A stretch of 64,000 bases of DNA from Candidatus Pantoea floridensis (GCF_900215435.1 NZ_OCMY01000002.1:62001-126000); one strand, 5' to 3'. Shown: positions 26,452-35,480, numbered from the stretch's first letter. Translations and numbers: made by a program. The notes: generated by a model from the letters alone, not told the origin.

Positions 26452-27012
26452 ATGAAAATACGATTCCTGTCCGCAAATGAGCTAAAGCTGTCCGAGGTGC
26501 GTACCATCCTTGAGCCGGTGGGCGTTGAGGTTCTTCCTATCGCACGCCGTATTGAAGAGATCCAGACGGAAAATGAAGTTGAATTGGTGCGCGATAAGCT
26601 CACTAAGGCGTTCTCGATTATTGGTCGCCCGCTATTTGTTGAGCATACCGGACTGTATCTGGACGGCTTAAATGGCTTACCGGCCGGGCTGACACGCATC
26701 TTCTGGAGCCGCCTCAATGCCGAGCGGTTTACCAAACTGGTGAATGGGTTGGACAGTCCCTGCGTCACGGCAAAAACCGTATTGGGCTACTGTGACGGAC
26801 AAAAAATGTATCAGTTTGAAGGTGAGCTGCGTGGCACTATTGCCACCAAGCCTGCCGGTCCGCAAGAGTTTCAGTGGGACTGCGTGTTTATCCCGGAAGG
26901 CCACACGCAAACCTTTGCCGAAATGGGCGAATTGAAAAATGAGATCTCCATGCGCCGCCTGGCGCTGGATCGCTTCGCTACCTTCTTGAAAACATCGCGG
27001 GGACTGGCATGA
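26452..27012 (+). CDS. HAM1-like (non-canonical purine NTP pyrophosphatase fold) protein, KomB-like
   Basis: 186 aa with the HAM1/RdgB fold. RFLSANELKLSEVRTIL matches the first nucleotide loop (TGNxxKxxE type), VEHTGLYLDGLNGLPAG the VEDTGL-NGLPG motif, and FQWDCVFIPEG the FGYDPIF motif. The Asp that acts as general base in RdgB (second D of DDSG) is His65 here, and the SHR motif reads SMR, so hydrolysis may be lost and nucleotide binding kept. The next gene starts within its last codons (ATGA). In the Kongming system KomB is a HAM1-like dITP sensor acting with a SIR2 effector. No clear ribosome site precedes ATG 26452. Confidence 0.8.
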   Translation: MKIRFLSANELKLSEVRTILEPVGVEVLPIARRIEEIQTENEVELVRDKLTKAFSIIGRPLFVEHTGLYLDGLNGLPAGLTRIFWSRLNAERFTKLVNGLDSPCVTAKTVLGYCDGQKMYQFEGELRGTIATKPAGPQEFQWDCVFIPEGHTQTFAEMGELKNEISMRRLALDRFATFLKTSRGLA

Positions 27013-27803
27013 AACCGGAGCTCAAACGCGCCTACGACGCCGGTAAACTGATCCTGTTTGCGGGTGCAGGTATCTCGCGCAATCTTGGCCTGCCGGAGTG
27101 GCATGAGTTGATTGCCCATCTGGCTAAAGAGCTGGGTTACGATCCGAAGATTTTCAATACTTACGGCACGCATCTGTCGCTAGCGGAATATTACAAGCAG
27201 CGTAAAGGTTCGCTTGGGCCGCTGCGCAGCTGGATGGATCGCGAATGGCATCGTCCGGATATCGACGTACGCAGTTCTGAAATTCACACCATGATCACCC
27301 AGGGCAATTTCTCACGCATCTATACCACCAATTATGACCGCTGGCTGGAGATGGCGCATGAAGCGCATAACGTGCCCTATAGCAAGGTAGCCAATGCCGC
27401 AGACCTGGTGTCATTGACCGAAGATAAACGCCACATCATTAAACTGCACGGCGATTTCGATGACGATACGTCGATAGTTTTAGATGAGAGCAGCTACTTT
27501 GAGCGCCTCTATTTCGACTCTCCGCTCGATATCAAATTGACGCACGACGTGATGGGCAACTCGGTATTGTTTGTGGGCTACAGCATCAGTGATTTTAACA
27601 TCCGTCTGTTATTCTACCGCCTGACCAAAATGTGGGGGCGCACCGGCCTGGCCACTGCACGTCCAAAGTCTTATCTTTTTACCAACCGTAATAATCCGGT
27701 AGCGAAAGAGGTGCTGGGGCAGTGGGGCATTGAAATGATCGTTTCTGAAGAGGACGATCCGCGCAAAGCGCTGGCGCTGTTTCTGGAAGAATTACTGGCT
27801 TAA
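27009..27803 (+). CDS. SIR2-family NAD-binding protein, probable NADase effector, KomC-like
   Basis: 264 aa single-domain SIR2_2 protein. FAGAGISRNLGLPEW (GAGxS at residues 19-23) binds NAD, TTNYD has the conserved Asn108 and KLHGD the catalytic His147. VLFVGYSISDFNIRLLF is the usual end of the SIR2_2 core. No zinc-binding Cys cluster, as in defence-type SIR2 NADases rather than deacetylases. The start overlaps the HAM1 gene by 4 bp, so the products are made together and probably form a complex. Proposed role: depletion of NAD when the HAM1 partner senses an unusual nucleotide. This is inference from the Kongming KomBC pair. Confidence 0.85.
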   Translation: MKPELKRAYDAGKLILFAGAGISRNLGLPEWHELIAHLAKELGYDPKIFNTYGTHLSLAEYYKQRKGSLGPLRSWMDREWHRPDIDVRSSEIHTMITQGNFSRIYTTNYDRWLEMAHEAHNVPYSKVANAADLVSLTEDKRHIIKLHGDFDDDTSIVLDESSYFERLYFDSPLDIKLTHDVMGNSVLFVGYSISDFNIRLLFYRLTKMWGRTGLATARPKSYLFTNRNNPVAKEVLGQWGIEMIVSEEDDPRKALALFLEELLA

Positions 27804-27842
27804 GGGCAGAAAGTCATTGCCTTGCAAAGTTTTATGAGAATA

Positions 27843-27862
27843 TACTGTATATAAATACAGTC
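27843..27862 (+). promoter_or_regulatory. LexA box (SOS operator) of yebG
   Basis: TACTGTATATAAATACAGTC contains the CTGT-N8-ACAG core (27845-27860), nearly the ideal LexA consensus. It lies 15 bp before the yebG start and 40 bp after the SIR2 stop. Confidence 0.93.
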
Positions 27863-27876
27863 AATCGAGGTGCATC

Positions 27877-28239
27877 ATGGCAGTCGAAACCAAATATGTT
27901 GTAGTCAGAAAGGGTGAAGAGAAGATGACGTTTGCCAATAAAAAAGACGCGGATGCCTGGGACAAAATGCTGGATATGGCAGACGCTTTCACCGATTGGC
28001 TGCAGCAGCATCAGCCAGCGCTGGATGAAGCGCAGGCAGAAGCATTAGGCCTGCTGTTGGCTGAACAGAAAGATGCTGTGCAGCATATCCTGCGTACCAG
28101 CAAGCTCCCGGACGTGGTGAAGCGTGATGCGGCGGAAGCGGTGGACCCGGCTGAAGTTACTGACGCGTCTGCGGAACCGGATGCTGAAACAGCAGCTGCA
28201 GCGGCGGAAAAGAAAGTCCGCGCGGTTAAAGCAGCCTGA
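27877..28239 (+). CDS. yebG: DNA damage-inducible protein YebG
   Basis: 120 aa SOS-regulated protein of unknown biochemical role. The N-terminal part MAVETKYVVVRKGEEKMTF-ANKKDADAWDKMLDMAD is the YebG core. The C-terminal third is an acidic, Ala-rich low-complexity tail (DASAEPDAETAAAAAEKK) of variable length in the family. A near-perfect LexA box lies just upstream. GAGG precedes the ATG. Confidence 0.95.
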   Translation: MAVETKYVVVRKGEEKMTFANKKDADAWDKMLDMADAFTDWLQQHQPALDEAQAEALGLLLAEQKDAVQHILRTSKLPDVVKRDAAEAVDPAEVTDASAEPDAETAAAAAEKKVRAVKAA

Positions 28240-28256
28240 TAACGACACTGCCGGCT

Positions 28257-28322
28257 GGTCGCCATGAATGGCGACCCTACGACATCACACGGTTCTTCGT
28301 AGGGTGCGCATTCATGCGCACC
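28257..28322. repeat. Class A + class B palindromes
   Basis: GGTCGCCATGAATGGCGACC at 28257-28276 and GGTGCGCATTCATGCGCACC at 28303-28322, between the convergent yebG and Fic genes. Confidence 0.9.
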
Positions 28323-28341
28323 CTGTTGCAACCGGCACGCG

Positions 28342-29451
28342 TTAACGTTTGATCTGGTAGCGGGTGCTGCGCCCGCCGCCGGGTAATTTCTCCAGACAGC
28401 CTTTCATCACTAATTCCGCTAAATGGCGCGTCGCTGTGGCTTTACTCACTTTCGCCACCTTCTGATACTGACCGGCGCTGATGCCGTCGCTAAAGCCCTG
28501 TTCACCGCCATCCAGCAAACGATTCAATACGCGGGTTTGTTCCGCACTTAGCTCGGCCGCATTGTGCATCAACCAGAAGCGTGCTTTATTTTGTGTGCGC
28601 GTAACGGCCTCCAGCGCTTGCTCCAGGCTGTCATTCAGCACATCGAAAAACCACAGCAGCCAGGCCGTAACGTCCAGTTCACCACGCTGCGTCTCCTGCA
28701 GGATGCGGTAATAATCTGCACGTCGCGCCAGAATCGATGCCGACATGGCATACAAACGGATGCTTTGGCTATCGGCCTGTGCCAGTGCCAGGTCGGTCAA
28801 GGCGCGGGTGATACGTCCATTGCCATCATCAAACGGGTGCAGCGTGACAAACCACAGGTGGCAAAGCGCGGCGCGTAGCAGCGGATCAAGTAGGGGATCT
28901 TCGCGGCTATGATTAAACCAGCGGACAAATTCGTTGAGCTGCGCTTCCAGCCCGGCGCGCGGTGGCGCTTCGAAATGCACTGTTGGTCGATCGATACGGC
29001 CCGAAACCACCTGCATCGGCTCTTCACCGCGCAGCGTTCCGACATTCAATCGCTTGAACGTCCATTCACTTGCGGGGAACAACCAGCGATGCCACTGGCA
29101 CAAACGTGGCAGCGTCAGCGCTTCATCGCGCTGGCTGATGGCGTCCATCATCATGGTTGCCAATCCTTCTGAACGTTCGGAAACCGGATAAGGTTGGTTA
29201 AGCGAAACGCCTAAACGGCGCGCAAGAGACGATCTTACCGACTGCGCATTGACGCGTTCATCTTCAATCGCTGAGGATGCCAGGATGTTACTCAGCAGCG
29301 TATCCAGCGTCTGTTGATCGCTATTATCTTGCACGCTGGCACGCCCCAGTAATACGCCACGCTGCTGCTGCAGCTGGCGCAAACGTGGCAATAATTTTTC
29401 ATCCTGCCAGCGGAACTGCGGCCAGTCAGGCTGCTGCCAAATCCACATCAT
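28342..29451 (-). CDS. Fic family protein with N-terminal DUF4172 domain
   Basis: 369 aa. The N-terminus MMWIWQQPDWPQFRW is the DUF4172 signature. The Fic core motif LHPFDDGNGRITRAL is complete (HxFx(D/E)GNGR), so AMP transfer to a hydroxyl of a target protein should be possible. SSAIEDERV about 100 residues before it resembles the (S/T)xxxE(G/N) inhibitory helix of class II Fic proteins. The C-terminal 80 residues look like a winged helix (QYQKVAKVSKATATRHLAELVMKGCL). The start at 29451 follows GGAG by 6 bases; a further ATG at 29472 would add 7 residues. No antitoxin gene is adjacent. Confidence 0.92.
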   Translation of the reverse strand: MMWIWQQPDWPQFRWQDEKLLPRLRQLQQQRGVLLGRASVQDNSDQQTLDTLLSNILASSAIEDERVNAQSVRSSLARRLGVSLNQPYPVSERSEGLATMMMDAISQRDEALTLPRLCQWHRWLFPASEWTFKRLNVGTLRGEEPMQVVSGRIDRPTVHFEAPPRAGLEAQLNEFVRWFNHSREDPLLDPLLRAALCHLWFVTLHPFDDGNGRITRALTDLALAQADSQSIRLYAMSASILARRADYYRILQETQRGELDVTAWLLWFFDVLNDSLEQALEAVTRTQNKARFWLMHNAAELSAEQTRVLNRLLDGGEQGFSDGISAGQYQKVAKVSKATATRHLAELVMKGCLEKLPGGGRSTRYQIKR

Positions 29452-29788
29452 GAAGTTGCTCCGGAGTCGCATGAGTTGAATAGCGATGCTATTCGGCTCA
29501 GTTAGTGAGCTGAATAATAGCCTGTAATCGGCTCATTAACCAGAAGGAAAGGAGCGGGTTGGTGATGAGAGAGAATCAGTGATTACAAAATTTCGGCAAA
29601 AGTAATATCGGTGACGCGCTATTCAAATTTATCCCGGAAACTATAGGGAAATTAAGCGGATAAAAAGTGCCGAATCTCACGCGTATTTACCAATAAATCC
29701 GGCGAAATGGCGAATGAATTCTAGAATTTACAGCGGAGTTTAAAAAAAATTTATACCGGTAATTATTAATGGCAAAGGGAAACTTATT
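29452..29788. other. Intergenic region between fic and gcd
   Basis: 337 bp between divergent genes, AT-rich towards gcd. It contains the reverse complement of TTTGCCGAAA (29591-29600) and a 7-codon ORF (29769-29792) ending across the gcd start. It must hold both promoters; no confident -35/-10 pair was chosen. Confidence 0.45.
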
Positions 29789-32257
29789 TTGAACATCGCA
29801 AATCGAATAGCCAGGCTTTCGCTCTGGAATAGAATATTCGCCGTGGTTTTGCTGCTGTTGGGCATTGCACTGGCGGGAGGCGGCGGTTGGCTGGTCGCCT
29901 TGGGTGGCAGTTGGTATTACCTGTTGGCAGGGATAGGATTGATTATCTCTGCGGTGCTGATTTTTATGAAGCGAAGCAGCGGCGCAGGCTGGTTTGCGCT
30001 GGTGTTTGTCGGCACCTTGATCTGGACCATCTATGAGTCCGGGCTTGACTATTGGCGCTGGGTACCGCGCTTTGCATTAATGCTGATACTTGGCATCTGG
30101 TTCGCCTTCCAGTTACCCAACCTGGCGCCGCGCGTAAGCCGTGGCGCATCGCGTGTACTGGCCAGTGTATTAATTCTTGCCTTTATCGTGGCGGCAGCGC
30201 TGCCGTTTGCGCCGTTAAACGAAACGCCTGCAACTGATGTTCCGGCGGCGGGATCGGCCAACTTTATGGCGGATACCGGCAGCGGCAAAGCCTCTACACC
30301 GGACAGTGGAGATTGGTATACCTACGGCGGTTCGCTGGCGTCACAGCGCTTCGTCAATGCCAGCCAGATAACGCCAGATAACGTCAAAGATCTTAAGCTG
30401 GCATGGCAGTTCCGTACCGGCGATCTGCCCAAAGCACGTTGGGGCGGCGAAAACACACCTATCAAAGTGGGCGATACGCTGTATACCTGTACCGCGCGCA
30501 ATATGGTGTTTGCGTTGGATGCCAGCACCGGTAAAGAGAAGTGGCACTTTGATCCGAAAGTCAGCGACAAATCCATTCCTTACACTGCGGCCTGTCGTGG
30601 TTTGACGTGGTATGACAGCCAAACCAATAGCCATATCACCACGGGACAAGACAGCGCAGTGGCCGCTTCGCCTGCGGGTGATAACAGCGACTGCCAGCAG
30701 CGCATTATTCTCGGTACGCTGGATGCGCGCATTATCGAACTCAATGCAAAAACCGGTGAGATTTGCCGTAGCTTCGGTAATCAGGGCACGGTGAACCTCG
30801 CCGAAGATATGGGCGAGACCTACGATGGCTATGTGGCGATTAACTCCGCGCCGGTGGTCATTCGTGACACCTTAGTTGTGGCGCACCAGACCATTGATGG
30901 GCAACGCGCATTTGGTCCTCCGGGTGTCATCAAAGCGTACGACGTGCGCACCGGTCAGCTGAAATGGGCGTGGGATCCTGCTTCACCGGATACCGCCACA
31001 CCGAAAAAAGGTCCTAACGCCTATAAGCGCGGTTCGCCTGATGTCTGGACCTCGTTCACCGGTGACGACAAGCTTGGATTGGTGTATTTGCCGGTGGGTA
31101 ATGCCTCGGGTGACTACTGGAGCGGCACGCGTACGCCTGCCGAGAATAAGTACTCCGTTTCACTCACCGCGTTGAATATTGACACCGGTTTACCCGCGTG
31201 GTCATTCCAGACCGCACACAAAGACGTGTGGGATTACGATCCTGGTTCGCAGCCAACGCTGGTGGATTATCCGGATAAGAACGGCGGCAAAACCCCGGCG
31301 ATCATTATGCCGACCAAGCAGGGTGAAATTTATGTTCTGGACCGCCGCACCGGTAAATCACTGTTTGGCGTTGAAGAGCGTAAAGTCACTGGCGGCGGTA
31401 TTGAGCCGGATCAGCGCTCGCCGACGCAGCCTTACTCACTGTTCCACCATCTGAGCAAGCCGGATCTGACGCCGCAGGATATGTGGGGATTAACGCCGAT
31501 CGATCAGCTGGTATGCCGCATTCAGTTCCAGAAGGCGAGCTACCGGGGACAATATACGCCGCCGGAAGCCGATCGCCATTCGATTGAATATCCGGGCTAC
31601 AACGGCGGTTCCGACTGGGGCAGCGTGGCTGTTGATCCCACGCGCGGCATTATCATTGCTAACTACAACGATATGCCGAACTACAACATTCTGGTGCCGC
31701 GTGCCAAAGCGGATGCGCTTGGCTGGAAACCGCGCGATGAAGTTCCTTATAATCCACACGATGAAGGCCATGCGGAAGGCGCGGGCGATCCTCAAATCGG
31801 CGTGCCTTACGCCGTTAACGTGAATGCGGGCTGGCGTTTACCGTTCACCGGCATGCTGTGTAAAGAGCCACCTTACGGCGGCATTCGCGCAATCGATATG
31901 CGTGATGGTCGCACGATTTGGGACCGTCCACTCGGCACCGCACGTCGCAATGGCCCGTTCGGATTACCCACCGGCTTGCCGATTAATATTGGTACGCCAA
32001 ACAATGGTGGTTCAGTTGTGACGTCAAGTGGTTTGATCTTTGTTGCGGCTGCCACCGACGATTTGATTCGCGCTATCGATATGCAAACCGGCAAGCAGGT
32101 GTGGAGCACCGAACTGCCGGCAGGCGGCCAGGCGAATCCGATGATCTATACCCAGAACGGGCGTGAATATCTGGTGATTGTCGCGGCAGGGCACCACTTT
32201 ATGGAAACGCCGGTCGGCGATTACGTGCTGGCCTACGCGTTGCCTGAGAAGAAATAA
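29789..32257 (+). CDS. gcd: Quinoprotein glucose dehydrogenase (PQQ-dependent, membrane-bound)
   Basis: Oxidises D-glucose to gluconolactone in the periplasm and passes electrons to ubiquinone; in rhizosphere Pantoea this drives gluconate-mediated phosphate solubilisation. 822 aa. About five N-terminal membrane helices (residues 15-145), then an eight-bladed propeller starting WYTYGGSLASQRFVNASQIT. AACRGLTWYDSQT, HDVWDYDPGSQP-like (HKDVWDYDPGSQPTLVD), SDWGSVAVDPTRG and LPAGGQANPMIY are Gcd hallmarks. The start is TTG 29789 after AAAGGGA; no in-frame ATG fits better. PQQ must be made by genes elsewhere. Confidence 0.96.
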   Translation: MNIANRIARLSLWNRIFAVVLLLLGIALAGGGGWLVALGGSWYYLLAGIGLIISAVLIFMKRSSGAGWFALVFVGTLIWTIYESGLDYWRWVPRFALMLILGIWFAFQLPNLAPRVSRGASRVLASVLILAFIVAAALPFAPLNETPATDVPAAGSANFMADTGSGKASTPDSGDWYTYGGSLASQRFVNASQITPDNVKDLKLAWQFRTGDLPKARWGGENTPIKVGDTLYTCTARNMVFALDASTGKEKWHFDPKVSDKSIPYTAACRGLTWYDSQTNSHITTGQDSAVAASPAGDNSDCQQRIILGTLDARIIELNAKTGEICRSFGNQGTVNLAEDMGETYDGYVAINSAPVVIRDTLVVAHQTIDGQRAFGPPGVIKAYDVRTGQLKWAWDPASPDTATPKKGPNAYKRGSPDVWTSFTGDDKLGLVYLPVGNASGDYWSGTRTPAENKYSVSLTALNIDTGLPAWSFQTAHKDVWDYDPGSQPTLVDYPDKNGGKTPAIIMPTKQGEIYVLDRRTGKSLFGVEERKVTGGGIEPDQRSPTQPYSLFHHLSKPDLTPQDMWGLTPIDQLVCRIQFQKASYRGQYTPPEADRHSIEYPGYNGGSDWGSVAVDPTRGIIIANYNDMPNYNILVPRAKADALGWKPRDEVPYNPHDEGHAEGAGDPQIGVPYAVNVNAGWRLPFTGMLCKEPPYGGIRAIDMRDGRTIWDRPLGTARRNGPFGLPTGLPINIGTPNNGGSVVTSSGLIFVAAATDDLIRAIDMQTGKQVWSTELPAGGQANPMIYTQNGREYLVIVAAGHHFMETPVGDYVLAYALPEKK

Positions 32258-32298
32258 CGCTTAAGTAAAAAACCGGCATTGGGCGCTGACCTGATGCC

Positions 32299-32365
32299 GG
32301 TCGCCATAAATGGCGACCCTACGGTTATTTATCCTGATTTTGTAGGGTGCGCATTTATGCGCACC
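32299..32365. repeat. Class A + class B palindromes after gcd
   Basis: GGTCGCCATAAATGGCGACC at 32299-32318 and GGTGCGCATTTATGCGCACC at 32346-32365. A separate hairpin (ACCGGCAT at 32272-32279 with ATGCCGGT at 32294-32301) overlaps the first. Confidence 0.9.
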
Positions 32366-32420
32366 GGGTTTTCCCGGAAATTAGTCACCTCGCAGCACGC
32401 TGATCCGACCTCCTTCGCCA

Positions 32421-32447
32421 TCAAGTTCCCGCGCCGTCCGCCGATAG
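32421..32447 (+). promoter_or_regulatory. Sigma-28 (FliA) promoter of the chemoreceptor gene
   Basis: TCAA at 32421-32424, 15-bp spacer, GCCGATAG at 32440-32447. The enterobacterial FliA consensus is TAAA-N15-GCCGATAA, so each element has one mismatch. It lies 76 bp before the chemoreceptor start. Confidence 0.75.
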
Positions 32448-32522
32448 ACTCTTCAAAGGGATGTACGCGCACAGGGAGTGGTTCTTTTTCTACCGAAAAG
32501 TGTCAACTCCAGGAGCGCCATA

Positions 32523-34463
32523 ATGGCCAAACACGCATCACATAAGAAAACCATGAGCACCCGCACGCAGATGCTGCTGACGGGCGCCTTAACGATCACG
32601 CTCGGCTTCGCCGTCACCATCGGCGTCCTGAGCTGGCAATCCAGCAATGAGCAACAGTCGCTGGCGGAAAATTACCTGCAGCAGATCGCGCAGAGCCAGG
32701 CGCTGCAAATTCAGCAACAGCTCAGCTATGCCCGTGACGTCGCCCACAATCTCGGTCATAGCCTGATTGCTTTACCCGGTGCGGGGATCCAGGACCGCAA
32801 GGTGGCCGATAAAGTGATGGAATCGGCGCTACGTGATAATCCCGATTATTTGTCGATCTCGGTGATTTTCGAAGAAAACGCCTTTGATGGGCGCGACGCT
32901 GAGTTCGCCACGCAGCCGGGTGCAGCACCAAAGGGGCGCTACGCCTTCTTTGTTGATCGCGATCAGTCCGGCAATTTCAACATGCATCCGCTGACCTCGA
33001 TCTTTACGCCCGGCCAGGGCGACTACTATTTGCTGCCGCAAAAAAGCCAGAAGGACATGCTGATTGAGCCCTACAGCTACGCTTATAACGGCGTACCCAC
33101 GTTGCTGACCTCGGTGGCTGCGCCCATCGTTAGCCAGGGAAAATTATGGGGGGTGGTGACCTCCGATATTTCGCTGGCATCGCTGCAGGAGAAGGTCAAT
33201 AAAATCAAACCGTGGGAAGGTAGCGGCTATGCGATGCTGCTCTCCAGCGCGGGCAACGTGGTTTCATATCCCGATAAAAGCCAGACCAGCAAGGCGTGGA
33301 AAGGCGTAACCAACAACTTCAGCAACAGCGTAATGCAACAGCACGATGCGCTGCTGGGAGAAGATGCGCTGGTGACCTGGCAACCGGTGGTGATTGGTAA
33401 CAGCGATCAGAAATGGTATCTCGGCGTGGTTGCGCCTGTGAGCAAAGTGATGGCGGCCGCCCATCATCAGCTGGTCAACGCGGTAATTCTGATGGTGATC
33501 AGCATTCTGGTGGTGTGCTCGCTGCTTGGCGTGCTGTTCAGTCGCAAAGTGCTGAAACCGATTGGTGGCGAACCGCTGGAAGCCGCAACCATCGCGCTGG
33601 CCGTGGCAGATGGCAAGCTGGATAACGTGATTACGCTGAAAGCACGTGATAACAGCAGCTTGTTCTATGCACTGCATACTATGCAAAACCAGCTGCGTGA
33701 GATTGTTGGTCAGATTCAGGATGCCAGTTCGTCGGTGCGTCAGGGCGCAGGTGAAATCGCCAGCGGCAACCTCAATCTGGCATCACGCACTGAACAGCAA
33801 GCGGCCGCGCTGGAACAAACCGCCGCCAGCATGGAGCAGATCACCGCCACGGTGAAACACAACGCCACCAATGCGCATCAGGCTACCACGCTCACCGACA
33901 ATGCAACGCATATTGCCAGCCGTGGTGAAACGCTGGTAGGTCAGGTGGTGCAAACCATGGCGCAGATTGACGACAGCGCGAAAAAAATTGGCGACATCAC
34001 CGCCATCATCAACAGCATCGCGTTCCAAACCAATATCCTGGCGCTTAACGCCGCGGTAGAAGCCGCACGCGCCGGTGAACAAGGGCGCGGTTTTGCCGTG
34101 GTAGCGTCGGAAGTGCGTAATCTGGCACAGCGCAGTGCCAATGCGGTGAAGGATATTGCGGTACTGATTGAAGAATCCACCCAGCGCGTTGGCAGCGGCG
34201 TACAGCAGGTGCAGGACGCCGGCAGAACCATGCAGGAGATGACCCAGGCGGTGAACTCGGTGCGCACCATTATCGGCGAAATCGTGATTGCCTCCGATGA
34301 GCAGGCGCGCGGTATCAGTCAGGTAACGATTGCGGTGAACGAGATGGACAGCACCACGCAGCAGAACGCCGCGTTAGTGCAGGAGATGTCAGCCGCTGCC
34401 AGTTCGCTGGAAGATCAGGCATCGCAGCTGGCGCATACCGTCGGACGTTTCCAGCTCAGTTAG
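32523..34463 (+). CDS. Methyl-accepting chemotaxis protein with dCache sensor domain
   Basis: 646 aa inner-membrane chemoreceptor. First membrane helix at about residues 17-37 ([21 protein letters not shown]), then a periplasmic domain of about 260 residues of dCache type. The second helix ([23 protein letters not shown]) is followed by a HAMP-like segment and a signalling domain with the hairpin tip [20 protein letters not shown]. No CheR/CheB-tethering pentapeptide at the end (HTVGRFQLS). The start is at 32523 after AGGAGCG; the in-frame ATG at 32478 is rejected. Ligand unknown. A sigma-28 promoter is upstream. Confidence 0.93.
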   Translation: MAKHASHKKTMSTRTQMLLTGALTITLGFAVTIGVLSWQSSNEQQSLAENYLQQIAQSQALQIQQQLSYARDVAHNLGHSLIALPGAGIQDRKVADKVMESALRDNPDYLSISVIFEENAFDGRDAEFATQPGAAPKGRYAFFVDRDQSGNFNMHPLTSIFTPGQGDYYLLPQKSQKDMLIEPYSYAYNGVPTLLTSVAAPIVSQGKLWGVVTSDISLASLQEKVNKIKPWEGSGYAMLLSSAGNVVSYPDKSQTSKAWKGVTNNFSNSVMQQHDALLGEDALVTWQPVVIGNSDQKWYLGVVAPVSKVMAAAHHQLVNAVILMVISILVVCSLLGVLFSRKVLKPIGGEPLEAATIALAVADGKLDNVITLKARDNSSLFYALHTMQNQLREIVGQIQDASSSVRQGAGEIASGNLNLASRTEQQAAALEQTAASMEQITATVKHNATNAHQATTLTDNATHIASRGETLVGQVVQTMAQIDDSAKKIGDITAIINSIAFQTNILALNAAVEAARAGEQGRGFAVVASEVRNLAQRSANAVKDIAVLIEESTQRVGSGVQQVQDAGRTMQEMTQAVNSVRTIIGEIVIASDEQARGISQVTIAVNEMDSTTQQNAALVQEMSAAASSLEDQASQLAHTVGRFQLS

Positions 34464-34482
34464 TTATCCGTGACCAACACTA

Positions 34483-34513
34483 TTTGGCACCCGCTATTGG
34501 GTGCCAAATCTTT
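34483..34513. terminator. Bidirectional hairpin terminator between chemoreceptor and GlxA regulator
   Basis: Perfect 10-bp stem TTTGGCACCC/GGGTGCCAAA with loop GCTATT, followed by TCTTT on the plus strand. It overlaps the last codons of the convergent regulator gene. Confidence 0.75.
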
Positions 34514-35480
34514 GCCGATACTGGCCAGGCGTTACGCCGGTGAGTTTGCGAAAAATTTTGCGGAAAGCGGAAGGATCGGTGTAGCCGACCTCCCATGCAA
34601 TTTGATCGACCGAGCGATTGGAGAGTTCTAGCGCATCGCGCGCTTTCATAATACGTACCTGCTGCACGTAATCCGTTGGGCGTAGGCCGGTCGCCTTTTG
34701 GAAATGACGCAGAAAAGTGCGCGGTGTCATGTTGGCCAGAACGGAAAGCGTATCAATGCTGTGCTGATCGGCAAAATGGGCATGGAGGTGATGCTGAGCG
34801 CGCAATATTGGGCTATCGCCGTGATCAAAATTGGGAATGAACGCGGAGTAAGTGCTTTGTTCACGGCGCGGTGGATCGACTAACAGAAACCGCGAGGTGG
34901 CCAGCATGGTACCGGTGCCCAATATTTTTTCAATTAGCGTCAGCCCCAAGTCGGTCCAGGCCAGGATCCCGCCGGCGGTAATAATATCACCATCGTCAAT
35001 CACCATATTTTCTGCAGCGACATCAACCGCCGGAAATCGCTCCGACAGCGTTTGAGCAAACGCCCAGTGCGTAGTCGCGCGGCGATGGTCAATAAGCCCG
35101 GTTTCTGCGAGCACAAACGCCCCGGCGCACACAGAGCAAAGCGTTACCCCCTCGTTGTATCTCTCGCTCATCCAGTCGGCTGGCACCTTCATCGGCACCA
35201 TTTTTTCAGGGACCACCAGGCTTGGCGGCGCAATCACATGGCTCAATCGATGTGGCAGATCGGGATGGCTATCCCACACGCATAACATGTTGCTAGCTGC
35301 CGTATCGTTCTGCCAATGCGATACCCGAATAGCGCGTTTACGCTCTTCACCAGAAATATTCACCGCCCAATCTGCGGCGATCCTGAACATATCCGTCAGA
35401 CCATAGACAGCGGCGAGCTGGCTATCGGGATAAATCACTAAGCCCACTTCCGCCACAACGTTGTTTTCAGGTGTGTTCAT
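34494..35480 (-). CDS. GlxA family transcriptional regulator (DJ-1/PfpI + AraC HTH)
   Basis: 328 aa. The N-terminal half is a DJ-1/PfpI-like domain with the nucleophile-elbow segment LCSVCAGAFVLAETGLIDH; the C-terminal 100 residues are an AraC-type double helix-turn-helix (STLSVLANMTPRTFLRHFQKATG and IAWEVGYTDPSAFRKIFRKLTG). It is divergent from the hydrolase at 35600, its likely target. A perfect 14-bp palindrome TGTCATATATGACA lies 26 bp before its start and may be its operator. Confidence 0.9.
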   Translation of the reverse strand: MNTPENNVVAEVGLVIYPDSQLAAVYGLTDMFRIAADWAVNISGEERKRAIRVSHWQNDTAASNMLCVWDSHPDLPHRLSHVIAPPSLVVPEKMVPMKVPADWMSERYNEGVTLCSVCAGAFVLAETGLIDHRRATTHWAFAQTLSERFPAVDVAAENMVIDDGDIITAGGILAWTDLGLTLIEKILGTGTMLATSRFLLVDPPRREQSTYSAFIPNFDHGDSPILRAQHHLHAHFADQHSIDTLSVLANMTPRTFLRHFQKATGLRPTDYVQQVRIMKARDALELSNRSVDQIAWEVGYTDPSAFRKIFRKLTGVTPGQYRQRFGTQ

